Positions 30,272 through 39,022 of a stretch of DNA of 58,071 nt are shown here, piece by piece (positions within the stretch are counted from its first letter, which is position 1; each line of letters opens with the position of its first letter). Below the pieces are notes generated by a model. That model had not been told where the DNA came from. It saw nothing but the letters and a program-made list of their open reading frames with translations, and searched no databases. Source of the stretch: a virus. The stretch is taken from positions 1-58,071 of the IMG/VR virus record IMGVR_UViG_3300040946_000134, one strand, 5' to 3'. Position numbers and translations under genes: made by a program.

Positions 30272-32523
30272 TTTGTCGCAGGCTCTATCCTGACCGTGAC
30301 CTTCGGACCGACCACCGGCTCAGCGACGCAGGCCACGCTCATCTTGTTCTTGCGCTCCTCGAAGAAGGCGCGGGCCAGCTTTCTATTGTAGGCTCCGCCG
30401 GCATTCTCCTGACGGGCCACCTTCCAGTGGGAATCGTGGGGCTCGTGCCAGCAAACGTCGTCCGTGTAGGCGCGGCTCCTCCACCAGTCTTCCGGCTGGA
30501 TCGTCATGTACGAATGCGGCGCTCCGCCGTCCGCCCATTCTTCCGCGAGGGTCCGCATGCAAAGGTCCCAGGCTTCCCGGCCGGTCAGCATGTCAGGCAT
30601 CTTCTCCCGGTGCGCGGCCCACCAAGCCGGGCTCATCGCTATCACGTCCATCCCGCCATCGACCTTGCAGTTCTTCACGCTGCGGTAGGCCCTCCCAGGC
30701 TCGGGGCAGGTCAGCACGCGCCTTGGGCATATGGTAACCCCTTTTCCTCGTTCCACGCCCGCCACGAGCCTTTGCGCGGCCTCCGTGGTCAATCCTATGT
30801 CCTCATTGATGTAAACGATAATGTCTTCCGGCAAGGCTGTTTTGGCCCCGGCGTCCAGGAGATCCCGGATGTACGGCGTCCCGTGCTCGTCCCCCACGTC
30901 CCGGCCGGTCCGCGCGATCTCGGATTCGCAGACGGCCCGCTCCAGCATCTGGAATTGCCCGAAGAGGAAGCGCCAGGTCGCGTGGGCGTTCGCCATCCGC
31001 CTGCTTTCCTCTTTGTCCTTTGGCTGATATGGAGCGTGAACGAGAATCAGCTGCGGAGGCGGCGTTATCCCCTTCCGCATGATCGCTTGGGTCCGCGCCC
31101 TGTCGTAGCCACGGGTCAGCGGCCGAAGGTCCCCGGACTTCTCAGCACGGACGGTCCCGGAGCCCATGTGCGAGCCGTAGTACGACAAGAGCTTGTCCAC
31201 GTACAGCCAGGTCGGGAAGGCCTGGATGGTCCGCAGGTAAACCATGATTTCCGTCCCCAGCAGCATCCCGGGACGCTCCAGGCATTCGTTGTGGACCAAG
31301 GTCGCCGCGGCCTCCTTGCAAGCGTGGATCAGGACCGATCTGTTGAGGACCGAAACCACCGGGGAAAGAGAGAGCGTCCCGAAGCGGGCCACGAGCCCCT
31401 GGAGTTCTTTCGACTGCATGACCCGCGTCCCCCCTTGCCAGTATTCCGTTGGGCGAATGGATCCGTCCTCGTTCTTCACGTGGCCGCGCCAGGAAGCGAA
31501 CCCCACCCCGGAGTCCAGGATCGGGCTGATGATCTTGCAGTAGGTTTCCCCAAACTCTGGCAGAAGTTCGTCATCGTCGTGGAAGAGGATGATTCTCTCC
31601 GTCCGGCTGCCGTATGCAGCGAGGATCCACGTGTCGTTGCAGCCAACGTCGTGGGGAGTTCGGTTCACGTCGTAGGAAAGCCAGCCCTGCCGGTTCCAGT
31701 CTATCGTGAACTCCGTTCCCGAGCACGGGTCGGAAGCGCCTATCGAGACCCGGCGGATGCCGGCCGCTCGGATGGACTTCAGGGCGCGGTCCAGGTATTC
31801 CGGGCGTCGGTAGCTGGTTATGCACACCGTCAGGTTCTCCAGGATTGGATTGCTGACCACCTCCACCGCCTTGACCTCGCTTGCCGGCCAGTGAACGTAA
31901 AGGGAATCCGATCCCAGGTTCATCCTCTCCGCGTAGCCGTGGTCAGAGAACCACTTCTTTATATCCGTGAGAGATCCGGCCCCTTCATAGTGCCCGTGCT
32001 CGACGGTCTCGTCCGTCTCCAGGAAGATCAGTTTGGGGCGAAGGTCTCCGAGGCCCTGGAGCACCGCCAGCTCCGCGCCTTGCACGTCCACGTGCAACAG
32101 ATCAATGGACGCAATCCCCGCGCCGCAGCAGAAGGAGTCTAGCCGGACGGCTTCCACCTTGTACGGCTCCCGGAACTTAAGGTGCGGAGCGTCTTTCGCC
32201 AGCGTCTCCGTGGGCTTCAGTATGGAGCCGCTCATCCCTAGCTTCAGGTTCAGGTGCTCGTCCGAGTTGGAATGGAACTCCACTTCTCCATCTCGGTCGC
32301 AGACCGCCGCGTGGTGGACTTCTATCCCCGCCCGCGCCGCTTCTCCTGCTGCGAGGATCGCCGCGTGGTTGTCCTTGTCCGCCTCGAATGCTATGACCCG
32401 CGCCCCGGGGTGCGCCTCCTTGAACATGATCGCGTCCTTCGCGTCATAGGTCCCAACGTCCAGGATGACGGCTGGGGCTTCGCCGAGGTTGGATTCGATC
32501 CATTCAGTCTTAAGTTGGGTCAT
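30268..32523 (-). CDS. Three-domain FkbM methyltransferase / GT2 glycosyltransferase / glycosyltransferase-like protein
   Basis: 751 aa. Domain 1 (about residues 18-215) is an FkbM-type SAM methyltransferase: VILDVGTYDAKDA, VIAFEADKDNH, SIDLLHVDVQGAE. Domain 2 (about 232-480) is a GT2 glycosyltransferase: NLTVCITSYRRPEYLDRALK, ILFHDDDELLPEF. Domain 3 (about 500-751) has DIIVYINEDIGLT, GVTICPRR, MDVIAMSPAWW, DDVCWHEPH and is paralogous to the separate gene at 33314-34006. Probably methylates and glycosylates one acceptor, on the virion or host surface. Four-base overlaps at both ends. Confidence 0.8.
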   Translation of the reverse strand: MTQLKTEWIESNLGEAPAVILDVGTYDAKDAIMFKEAHPGARVIAFEADKDNHAAILAAGEAARAGIEVHHAAVCDRDGEVEFHSNSDEHLNLKLGMSGSILKPTETLAKDAPHLKFREPYKVEAVRLDSFCCGAGIASIDLLHVDVQGAELAVLQGLGDLRPKLIFLETDETVEHGHYEGAGSLTDIKKWFSDHGYAERMNLGSDSLYVHWPASEVKAVEVVSNPILENLTVCITSYRRPEYLDRALKSIRAAGIRRVSIGASDPCSGTEFTIDWNRQGWLSYDVNRTPHDVGCNDTWILAAYGSRTERIILFHDDDELLPEFGETYCKIISPILDSGVGFASWRGHVKNEDGSIRPTEYWQGGTRVMQSKELQGLVARFGTLSLSPVVSVLNRSVLIHACKEAAATLVHNECLERPGMLLGTEIMVYLRTIQAFPTWLYVDKLLSYYGSHMGSGTVRAEKSGDLRPLTRGYDRARTQAIMRKGITPPPQLILVHAPYQPKDKEESRRMANAHATWRFLFGQFQMLERAVCESEIARTGRDVGDEHGTPYIRDLLDAGAKTALPEDIIVYINEDIGLTTEAAQRLVAGVERGKGVTICPRRVLTCPEPGRAYRSVKNCKVDGGMDVIAMSPAWWAAHREKMPDMLTGREAWDLCMRTLAEEWADGGAPHSYMTIQPEDWWRSRAYTDDVCWHEPHDSHWKVARQENAGGAYNRKLARAFFEERKNKMSVACVAEPVVGPKVTVRIEPATK

Positions 32524-33314
32524 TTTCTAAGTCTCCAAAGCGCGTGTGGGTGATAGGAAAGCCCAATGTACTCCTCGGCCACCAGCGTGTAGTAGGCGTC
32601 CAGGAGCGGCCGGAAATTCTGGTGCGGCGTGAAGGAGTCTGCCGGGGTGTTCCAGGTGAAGTAGGCGTCGTGGTTCTTCTCCGTTCCATGGACCACGGTG
32701 AAGAGATACGGCACCTTCAGGTCCTTCAGAACGTCCAGCCAGCGGCGGATCTGCTCCAGGGAGCATTCTGACCAGGAGTGGACATTCACGGCCAGGTCGA
32801 ACTTCCGGTCCTCCGCCGTCTCCGCGAACTGGTCCAGGTCCAGGACCGATACTGATGGGGCGAAGCGGTGGCAATAATGCCGGCAGATTTGGGTCGATAT
32901 GGGAACCGGGTCCACGCAGGTGACGGTGGTCATCATTGGAGCCAGCGCAACCGCCAGCCTCCCGTACCCGGCCCCTATGTCCAGAACGTCACGGAAGCGA
33001 AGAGCGCTGGATATGTTCCTGCGAATGAAGTCGATCTCCACGCAGGAGTCCAGCCACATGCGGGTCACCTGTCCAAAGTCCTCCGTGTAAACTAAACGTG
33101 CCCCATACTCTCGGTCCCTGGTTCGTGCCGCTAGATCGTTCCAATACGGAAGCGATTTAATCCCCCTTGCAACCCTCCTGAACTCTTCTTCTGGTATGGA
33201 TTCCTGGTCCACGTAAATCTTGTCCGCGCAGAAGTTCGGGAGCGCGTCCTTCACCTTCTGTTGCCAGGTCTCCCAGAAGGAGAGTTCTCGCAAGCCTTCG
33301 AGGTCAATGGTCAT
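32520..33314 (-). CDS. SAM-dependent methyltransferase (sugar methyltransferase-like)
   Basis: 264 aa from ATG at 33314, sharing one base with the upstream stop (TGATG). RFRDVLDIGAGYGRLAVALA is motif I of class I methyltransferases; VTCVDPVPIS and FDLAVNVHSWSECS follow as expected. The N-terminus (SFWETWQQKVKDAL, LPYWNDLAARTRDREYGA) resembles putative sugar O-methyltransferases. Context with glycosyltransferases supports sugar modification. Confidence 0.75.
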   Translation of the reverse strand: MTIDLEGLRELSFWETWQQKVKDALPNFCADKIYVDQESIPEEEFRRVARGIKSLPYWNDLAARTRDREYGARLVYTEDFGQVTRMWLDSCVEIDFIRRNISSALRFRDVLDIGAGYGRLAVALAPMMTTVTCVDPVPISTQICRHYCHRFAPSVSVLDLDQFAETAEDRKFDLAVNVHSWSECSLEQIRRWLDVLKDLKVPYLFTVVHGTEKNHDAYFTWNTPADSFTPHQNFRPLLDAYYTLVAEEYIGLSYHPHALWRLRK

Positions 33315-34006
33315 CAGCAGAACACCCTGTCCGGGTTTCCAATCTTCTCGCAGAACCCCACGGCCAGCCGGACGTTCTCCAGCTGCTCCGCGCAGTCCTT
33401 CTCTCCTATCCACTGCGGCTTGTGTGGCTCATGCCAGCACACCCCGTCCGTCACAGCTTGTGATTTCAGAAGCGCCTCGGTGCTCCTATCTAGCGGCTCC
33501 TTTTCCGGCTTCCCGTCCGCCCATACTTGAGCGATCAGCGTGAAGATCATGTCCCAACCTCCGCGCCCAACGTACATCGGCGGCATCTTGCGGCCGGGAT
33601 TATTCCACCATTCCCGTGAACAGGCTACCAGGTCTATGCCGGCGTCCATCTCCCACGCTGAAAGGTCGTCGTACAGAACGTCCGGCCGCGGAACCACGGA
33701 TCTCCGAGGGCATACCGTGACGCCATGGCCCCTGGCTATCCCGCGGGATATCAGCTGGAGCGCGTTCTTGGTCAGCCCCGCGTCCGAATTAGCATAGGCT
33801 ATGATGTCGGTGTCATCCGCCGCGTGGCAGGCGGCGTCCAGAAGTTCCGTTATCCGCAGGTGGCGATGGGGAGGCTGCGCAAGTGGCATGAAGGCCAGCT
33901 GCGGCCCGTCGTCTGGAAGGTCCATCCATGAACGCTCCGCACGCTTCCTCCGGCGCTCATCGTCCGAGTTCTGGTATGGATAGACTGCGTGGGTCAGGTA
34001 GATCAT
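33314..34006 (-). CDS. Glycosyltransferase-like protein, paralogue of the 30268-32523 C-terminal domain
   Basis: 230 aa: MIYLTHAVYPYQNSDDERRR, DIIAYANSDAGLTKNALQLI, GHGVTVCPRRSVV, MDAGIDLVACSREWW, MYVGRGGWDM, DGVCWHEPHKPQWIG. The same ordered motifs occur in domain 3 of the large neighbour. NSD may serve as the DxD-like motif. GT-A-like by pattern only; not a family I can name. Four-base overlap with the gene after it. Confidence 0.65.
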   Translation of the reverse strand: MIYLTHAVYPYQNSDDERRRKRAERSWMDLPDDGPQLAFMPLAQPPHRHLRITELLDAACHAADDTDIIAYANSDAGLTKNALQLISRGIARGHGVTVCPRRSVVPRPDVLYDDLSAWEMDAGIDLVACSREWWNNPGRKMPPMYVGRGGWDMIFTLIAQVWADGKPEKEPLDRSTEALLKSQAVTDGVCWHEPHKPQWIGEKDCAEQLENVRLAVGFCEKIGNPDRVFC

Positions 34007-34233
34007 TGGGCCGGTGCTGGCAACTGTCCGCCGTGCTCCCGCATGAACCTAGCGTTCTTTATACGGAGCCTCCGCGCAGACTTCCCCTTGACCTTCTGGA
34101 CCGCGTTTATCCGCTGTCCATTGGGCATTAGGTAGTGCCTCTTTCCGTCGGAATACTTTAGGACCGGGATGTTCCGCGGGCCTGCGAGCTTCCGCGCTGC
34201 GGCGACGTCATGCATCTTGACTTGGATGCTCAT
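34003..34233 (-). CDS. Hypothetical small basic protein
   Basis: 76 aa, pI clearly basic: LAGPRNIPVLKYSDGKRHYL, then INAVQKVKGKSARRLRIKNA. No family recognised. Four-base overlaps on both sides place it in the same coupled run as the glycosyltransferase genes. Possible nucleic-acid binding because of the Arg/Lys content, but that is only composition. Confidence 0.45.
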   Translation of the reverse strand: MSIQVKMHDVAAARKLAGPRNIPVLKYSDGKRHYLMPNGQRINAVQKVKGKSARRLRIKNARFMREHGGQLPAPAQ

Positions 34234-34436
34234 GTGATGGGGATTGGTTGCACCATCGTTTCCCTTGGAAGCGCGATAACCTCGTTGCCCATCTCGATCA
34301 GCGTTCCGGTCTCTTCATCAATAATTATACTCCGCGCCCAATTATGAGATTCCTTAAGATCGCTCGATTCTCGATGGCCGATTAAGGCAAATGCCTCCTC
34401 TTCGGTTATCTTCTGCCATGCTTTGCCGGTTCTCAT
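34230..34436 (-). CDS. Hypothetical small protein
   Basis: 68 aa: AWQKITEEEAFALIGHRESS, then ARSIIIDEETGTLIEMGNEV. Acidic. No family recognised. Start ATG at 34436 lies in an ATGA overlap with the small membrane protein before it. Confidence 0.45.
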   Translation of the reverse strand: MRTGKAWQKITEEEAFALIGHRESSDLKESHNWARSIIIDEETGTLIEMGNEVIALPRETMVQPIPIT

Positions 34437-34555
34437 GGTGAGAAGTGCTTGGCTATGGACTCAAGGGCAGTGGCGATGCGCATCAGGTTTCCGAGAAACG
34501 CGATAGAGTATAACCCGATAATCGCTCCCAGGATTGTATAGATACTGACTTTCAT
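34433..34555 (-). CDS. 40-aa single-span membrane protein
   Basis: Short gene, MKVSIYTILGAIIGLYSIAF then LGNLMRIATALESIAKHFSP. One hydrophobic segment (residues 5-23) and an amphipathic tail. Both ends are ATGA overlaps with neighbours, which is strong support that it is translated. Function unknown. Confidence 0.6.
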   Translation of the reverse strand: MKVSIYTILGAIIGLYSIAFLGNLMRIATALESIAKHFSP

Positions 34556-34824
34556 GGTTCGTTTATGGTTCCGTCCCGCTTCCACTTCTCAATCAGGGCC
34601 TCGATCTCCATCTCGTGCGGTTCCATCCCTTCAGCCGTTTCGGAGAAGGATTGCGGGAACAGCTCTGCCACCAAGGACCGAGCGTGGTTACGCTCCCTGA
34701 CTAGCTGCCGAATGATCATGTGAATCCCGTAAAGATCCCCGGAGCACTTAACGTCCGCCGTGGATGGGTTTCCCTCGCAGAGTGCACGTAGGGTTTGTAT
34801 TTCCTTCTCTTCCGGGGCGCTCAT
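34552..34824 (-). CDS. Hypothetical acidic helical protein
   Basis: 90 aa from ATG at 34824, in an ATGA overlap with the upstream gene (the frame is open to 34845). Mostly helix: KEIQTLRALCEGNPSTADVK, MIIRQLVRERNHARSLVAEL, HEMEIEALIEKWKRDG. No family recognised. Confidence 0.5.
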   Translation of the reverse strand: MSAPEEKEIQTLRALCEGNPSTADVKCSGDLYGIHMIIRQLVRERNHARSLVAELFPQSFSETAEGMEPHEMEIEALIEKWKRDGTINEP

Positions 34825-35123
34825 GGTTTCTCCCCTCTCGTCCACATGGGGTATTTAAGTGGGGCCCCAGTCTTAGGATCATATCCGAAGTTGCCCTTCC
34901 CGTCATATCCCGGTCCTGGGCTTACGTTAACAATCGCCCCATGCGTGCGAATTTCCCCTAATTCCTTGGGGTTCATCTTCGCGGCATCTATGATCACCTG
35001 GGTAACCGCATACGCGGACTCGATGATGAAAGCCGCCTGCTGGGAAACGCTACGCTTATTCGCCTTCGCGTCCTTCCGGAGAAGCGCCCCCGTCTTAGGA
35101 TTTAATCGTATGTGGAAGTCCAC
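34821..35123 (-). CDS. Ribbon-helix-helix-like small protein
   Basis: 100 aa. The start MDFHIRLNPKTGALLRKDAK then ANKRSVSQQAAFIIESAY resembles an Arc/CopG beta strand plus two helices, which would make it DNA-binding. The C-terminal part has DPKTGAPLKYPMW echoing the N-terminal NPKTGALL. First gene downstream of the portal. Fold assignment is from pattern only. Confidence 0.5.
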   Translation of the reverse strand: MDFHIRLNPKTGALLRKDAKANKRSVSQQAAFIIESAYAVTQVIIDAAKMNPKELGEIRTHGAIVNVSPGPGYDGKGNFGYDPKTGAPLKYPMWTRGEKP

Positions 35124-35171
35124 TTTCCCCAGTTAGGGGAAGCAGACGCCCGTGTAAAGAGCGAATTAGCG

Positions 35172-36806
35172 TTATTCCTCGCCGGCCGCTCTGCTTCCCT
35201 GGGTCGAGCCTGGGGCCTTGTTTCCCGGGCCGTCTCCTGCCGCGCTCTCTCCAGCTACGGCCAATTTGTCGCGCTCCAGTTGGTCATCCATGAGCATGGA
35301 CGGCATAACCTGCCGCGTGCCGTTCATGATTTCCGTGTCCTCAGTCAGGACTCCATCCTTGCGGGCCTGCTCCGACGCCTCCTTGCCCGTGAGCAGACCG
35401 CTCTGGAACCAGGAAAGCGCCCTTGCGCTCCTCTGGGTCAGGACCGTCTCCTGATCCGTTCCGCTCATCTCCCGGAGCGGACGCCACTTGACTTCCAGGC
35501 TATCGGGTACGAACCCGAAGAGCTGCTGGCAACGGAGTTCCCCGACGCCTATGACGATGGGCTCGATCTCGTCCCGGAATGTCTGGACCTGGGCGTTGTA
35601 GTTCTCCAGGGCGTCCTGCCCTCCACCGAACCCGGTTGCTGAGTCTCCGAAGAGTTTGTTCAGCGGGAAGCGCAGCGCCGCGGCCAGGTCCAACCGACCC
35701 TGTTGCCTGATCTCCGCCAGTCCACCGAACGTCAGCTGCTTCTGCTGGTAATCATCCTTCTCATCCAGCACGATCGCGTTGTGGTAGTTCTTGACCTGGT
35801 TCACCACCTCCATCGTCCGGAGCACCTTCTCGTTGGCTCCCCGTGCGAGCTTGGTTGAGGCGAAGTTGGCCAGCTTGTAAACGTCCACCTTGGCCTGGTC
35901 CAGAAGCTCGAAGATCAGATTCTCGAACTTCAGGAAAGCATTTATCGGCCTAATGCAATGCTCCACCTCGCTCATCCCCCAGCCCTGTAGCCTAAGCCTG
36001 ATGAAGCTCGGGGCCTCATTCCACAGGAACTTCATCACCCGGCTTCCGTTCAGCGGGTAGCCGTAATAATTGAATGGGCAGGGGAGGTTGTCCGCGAATA
36101 TGTTCGTGGATCCCAGGGTCAGCTCCCAGCGGTCCGCGGGTATGAACTCTAAGGGAGTCCCTTCGTTGATCCCCTCGACGTCCAGCTCTTTGCGGAAGTC
36201 TTGATCGACGTTGATTATGGCCCCGGAACCGCCGAAGAGCCGCCCCCAGTAACCGACGTGTTTTATGGCAGACATGTCGGAACGCTGAAGATCGTTTCCC
36301 GCGTTGTATTGGACCTTGGCCCCGATGGAGAGCCGCGACGCCTTCACCTCGCTCCTTCGGCGCTGCCGCTTCATCACCCGCATCAGGAGTTTCAGGTCGT
36401 CCGAGTCCAACTCCTTTCCGGCCGTGAACTCGAAGCCTCCGTGGAAAGCGTCGTCCACGGGCTCCTTAACCACCGTCCGTAGGAATCCCTGGGTCATGTA
36501 GGCGTAGCTGAGCAGTATCCGGTTCAGCGAAATCGGTACGTAATTGTTCGCTACCGAAAGGGTGATCGGCCCGGAAACCGTGGAGCTGTTGTACGGGACC
36601 GCCGGGAATTGGTCGAAGAGCGCCGCCGTGTTGAAGTACGAGCCGGACGAGTTCGCCCTCTCCTTGTTCTCCCGCTCCGCCTCGGCAAGCTCCCGCCTCA
36701 GGTCTCCGAGGAGCATCCGGCCTAGCCGCAGGGTCTTGCCGGCCTCATCCTCAGCGGGCCTACCGCGCCCGTCCAGAAGTTCTATTTCGCGTGAGTTAGA
36801 TCGCAA
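35172..36806 (-). CDS. Portal protein (DUF1073 type)
   Basis: 544 aa from TTG at 36806, five bases after the upstream stop; ATG at 36716 is an alternative start. The central part FLRTVVKEPVDDAFHGGFEF, GRLFGGSGAIINVDQD, LEFIPADRWELT, NAFLKFENLIFELLDQAKVD, RFPLNKLFGDSATGFGGGQD matches DUF1073 portal proteins, which form the dodecameric DNA entry channel. It lies next to terminase, as expected. The C-terminus is Gly/Ala/Ser-rich. Confidence 0.85.
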   Translation of the reverse strand: MRSNSREIELLDGRGRPAEDEAGKTLRLGRMLLGDLRRELAEAERENKERANSSGSYFNTAALFDQFPAVPYNSSTVSGPITLSVANNYVPISLNRILLSYAYMTQGFLRTVVKEPVDDAFHGGFEFTAGKELDSDDLKLLMRVMKRQRRRSEVKASRLSIGAKVQYNAGNDLQRSDMSAIKHVGYWGRLFGGSGAIINVDQDFRKELDVEGINEGTPLEFIPADRWELTLGSTNIFADNLPCPFNYYGYPLNGSRVMKFLWNEAPSFIRLRLQGWGMSEVEHCIRPINAFLKFENLIFELLDQAKVDVYKLANFASTKLARGANEKVLRTMEVVNQVKNYHNAIVLDEKDDYQQKQLTFGGLAEIRQQGRLDLAAALRFPLNKLFGDSATGFGGGQDALENYNAQVQTFRDEIEPIVIGVGELRCQQLFGFVPDSLEVKWRPLREMSGTDQETVLTQRSARALSWFQSGLLTGKEASEQARKDGVLTEDTEIMNGTRQVMPSMLMDDQLERDKLAVAGESAAGDGPGNKAPGSTQGSRAAGEE

Positions 36807-36810
36807 TTCA

Positions 36811-37110
36811 TTACGGCATCGAGCGGAGCCGATTAAGGTGCTCCGTTGTCCGCGCTGCGTTGTCCGCGTGCATGTGTCCTGCGAAGGCGCTCCGGGTGGC
36901 TCCTCCCGATCCCATGGGGCCCTTCATTGGATCCAAGGGCATCTGAGACTGCTCATTCGTTCCGTCCAAGGGTCCGCCGGGCTCGTCGTTCTTCCGGTCC
37001 GCGTTACTTAGGGCTGCCGCAACTGAAACCTTCTGCGGATGCCCTGCCTTGACCATTTCCTCAATGTTGTGTCCTATAACCTCGCGGCTTGAGCCCGGTT
37101 CGAGTGGCAT
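36811..37110 (-). CDS. Small conserved phage protein between terminase and portal
   Basis: 99 aa. The N-terminus [20 protein letters not shown], then [15 protein letters not shown] is a motif I recognise from many phage genomes near the portal (short helical proteins with GHPQxxAVAxAL). The C-terminal half is Gly/Met-rich and disordered. Function unknown. Its ATG lies only about 8 bases after a good -10 box. Confidence 0.6.
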   Translation of the reverse strand: MPLEPGSSREVIGHNIEEMVKAGHPQKVSVAAALSNADRKNDEPGGPLDGTNEQSQMPLDPMKGPMGSGGATRSAFAGHMHADNAARTTEHLNRLRSMP

Positions 37111-37118
37111 GGAAGTGT

Positions 37119-37146
37119 GATTTAGACCGCCTCAGGGCGCTGTCAA
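37119..37146 (-). promoter_or_regulatory. Candidate sigma-70-type promoter
   Basis: On the minus strand TTGACA (37141-37146), 16 bases, then TAAATC (37119-37124). It fills the 45-base gap between the large terminase and the next gene. The expected start would be almost at the ATG (37110), so the transcript would be nearly leaderless. Sequence match only. Confidence 0.45.
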
Positions 37147-37155
37147 GATCTGCGT

Positions 37156-38367
37156 TCAGCCGTAAAGGGACAGGATGCCGCCCACGCCCGTCCGGGCCTT
37201 CTGCCTTGCGAGGGCGAGCGCGCACACCCCATCGTCATTATAGCCCTGGGGGGCCGTGTAGCGAACTCCGGTCCTCGTGTACTCATATTCGAAGCATTCC
37301 AGCTCCGCCCTCAGCCGCGGGTCCGAGTATCGAAACGCCCGCTGGTGCAAATCCGCCGCCAGCCCCTCCATGATCTGCTGCTTGGACTGGGCCGTGAATT
37401 TGAACCCCTCCACCTCAGTCAGCTGCTTCTGCAAGTCCTCCACGATTGGGTCTCCCACCCCGGTAGAGTCTATCAGGGCCGGTTTGTTCCCGATCATCTC
37501 CACGAGGCGATTCTTGGTCACGTCCCACGGCCCCTGCCATCGCTCCGATACTGACGCCCTGTTCTCCTCATCCAGCCCTATGACCCAGGTCCAGTCCACG
37601 GACTTGGCCAGGTCCACCCCGAAGATCATCGGCTCCGTTCCTGGAGACTGAGGCAAGAAGCAGTCCTCGATAGCCTTCATCCCAAATGGGTTTCCGCCGT
37701 CATCCGCGGGCTCCGCCAGGTACAGCTCCTTGAAGACTTCCGGCGGCAGCTTGCTCTTGGCGTCCGCTATCTCGTCCGCGGAAAGGATGCCGGCCGCAAC
37801 CGCGTCCGCCGCTATGAGCTTGGAGTATTTCATCCCAGGCTCCCCGGCCTCCGCTTTCCGGCAAAGGGCGAAAAACCAGTTTCGCCTCCCCTTCACGTTC
37901 CCGATCATCCTGATCGGTCCCCGCGTGGCCGTCAGCGTTGTGCGGATGGCATACCAAGATGCCTCTCGAACCCTCGACGCCTCGTCGATAACGCAAGCAT
38001 ACACGTCCTCCCCGTACAGGGAGTCTGGATCATCCGCGCTCTTGAACCAAATGACCGCCTTGTTCGGAAGGGTGATGGTCAGGTTGCTCTTGTTTGTTAT
38101 CCGGTAGGCCAGGGGAATCCCAGCGCTCATCCTTCGAAACGCTATGTCTGCCTGGGGGAAGATTGGGGCCACCCACCAGAAATTCCGGTTGGGCTTGGAT
38201 TTCATGGCCTGCTCCGCAAGCCAGCAAATCCCCGAGACGGTCTTGCCGGATTTGGTCGATGCCTCTATGCATCCAAACCGCTCCTCGTGGAACATAGCCT
38301 CCAGCTGCTTGGGATACAACCAGGGGCGTCTGTAAGTGATGTTCTTACCCGCCTGCTGTTGGTTCAT
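37156..38367 (-). CDS. terL: Terminase large subunit
   Basis: 403 aa. Walker A EASTKSGKT at about residues 35-43, Walker B VYACVIDEAS at about 122-131, and the nuclease motif FGVDLAKSVDWTW with Asp near residue 252, then ALIDSTGVGDPIVEDL and a C-terminal NDDGVCALALA. This is the ATPase-nuclease that packages DNA through the portal. The start overlaps the small terminase-like gene by 23 bases. Confidence 0.9.
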   Translation of the reverse strand: MNQQQAGKNITYRRPWLYPKQLEAMFHEERFGCIEASTKSGKTVSGICWLAEQAMKSKPNRNFWWVAPIFPQADIAFRRMSAGIPLAYRITNKSNLTITLPNKAVIWFKSADDPDSLYGEDVYACVIDEASRVREASWYAIRTTLTATRGPIRMIGNVKGRRNWFFALCRKAEAGEPGMKYSKLIAADAVAAGILSADEIADAKSKLPPEVFKELYLAEPADDGGNPFGMKAIEDCFLPQSPGTEPMIFGVDLAKSVDWTWVIGLDEENRASVSERWQGPWDVTKNRLVEMIGNKPALIDSTGVGDPIVEDLQKQLTEVEGFKFTAQSKQQIMEGLAADLHQRAFRYSDPRLRAELECFEYEYTRTGVRYTAPQGYNDDGVCALALARQKARTGVGGILSLYG

Positions 38368-38632
38368 CCGAGGTCACCCGGTCCAACAGAATCGTGAACG
38401 TGGCCGGACCCTCTCCGCCCTCTCCAGAGAATACCACCGGGGCCTTCCCCCAGGCTCGGTTGAGCAAAACCTCCGCGGCCTTCACCTTCGATTGATCCCG
38501 GGCTGATGGGTCGCTTAATATCCGCTTGAGTTCACGGATGCACAAAGGCGTCAGCTTGCGGGCCTCCATGGTCACGTCGTTCAGGCCTTTAGGCCGTCCG
38601 CCGGGATTTCCTGATATGCCTTTGACGAACAT
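38345..38632 (-). CDS. Putative small terminase / DUF5681-like protein
   Basis: 95 aa. It begins MFVKGISGNPGGRPKG, the short DUF5681-type motif, then helical MEARKLTPLCIRELKRILSD and VKAAEVLLNRAWGKAP. Proteins with this start are common directly before large terminases and are likely DNA-recognition subunits. Overlaps terL by 23 bases. Confidence 0.6.
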   Translation of the reverse strand: MFVKGISGNPGGRPKGLNDVTMEARKLTPLCIRELKRILSDPSARDQSKVKAAEVLLNRAWGKAPVVFSGEGGEGPATFTILLDRVTSDEPTAGG

Positions 38633-38647
38633 TGAGGGTTTTTGTTT

Positions 38648-38710
38648 TCAGCGACTCGCTAGGCTGGTTTTCTTGTTAAACGGATACCCCTCCACGATGC
38701 CTCCTGTCAA
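38648..38710 (-). promoter_or_regulatory. Candidate promoter with overlapping 15-codon ORF before the packaging genes
   Basis: On the minus strand TTGACA (38705-38710) is followed 18 bases later by TATCCG (38681-38686). Alternatively AGGAGG (38700-38705) lies four bases before a GTG at 38695 that opens a 15-residue frame ending at 38648 (VEGYPFNKKTSLASR). The two readings exclude each other on one transcript. Either could control the terminase run that begins at 38632. Confidence 0.35.
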
Positions 38711-38994
38711 GATTCCTTTGTGTGGTTTCGGTTTAGATAAGCTATGAGGGCCTTCCGGTCATAGAATACCAAGGAGGGCACGGTTTGCTTCGGATCTAGG
38801 TAAACATCTATCGAGCCTGAGTCCTCGTTTCCCCTTTTCATTTCGGCCGCCGTGCGCTCTTGAACCGATTGTGATACATCCGGACGGCAGACTATTCCGA
38901 CTATCGGTTTAACATTAAATCCGCGCAGTTTCTCGCATAGGTAAATGAGGGACTTCCAGTCGATTTCTGTAACCGCCAAGGGTTGTGTGTTCAT
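38707..38994 (-). CDS. Hypothetical protein
   Basis: 95 aa from ATG at 38994, which has GGAGAGA four bases upstream; a GTG 12 bases earlier is less likely. Sequence: TEIDWKSLIYLCEKLRGFNV, KPIVGIVCRPDVSQ, YLDPKQTVPSLVFYDRKALI, AYLNRNHTKES. Alternating strand and helix. No family recognised. Follows the deformylase gene. Confidence 0.5.
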   Translation of the reverse strand: MNTQPLAVTEIDWKSLIYLCEKLRGFNVKPIVGIVCRPDVSQSVQERTAAEMKRGNEDSGSIDVYLDPKQTVPSLVFYDRKALIAYLNRNHTKES

Positions 38995-39022
38995 CTGTCT
39001 CTCCACTCCTTGCCAGATATGG

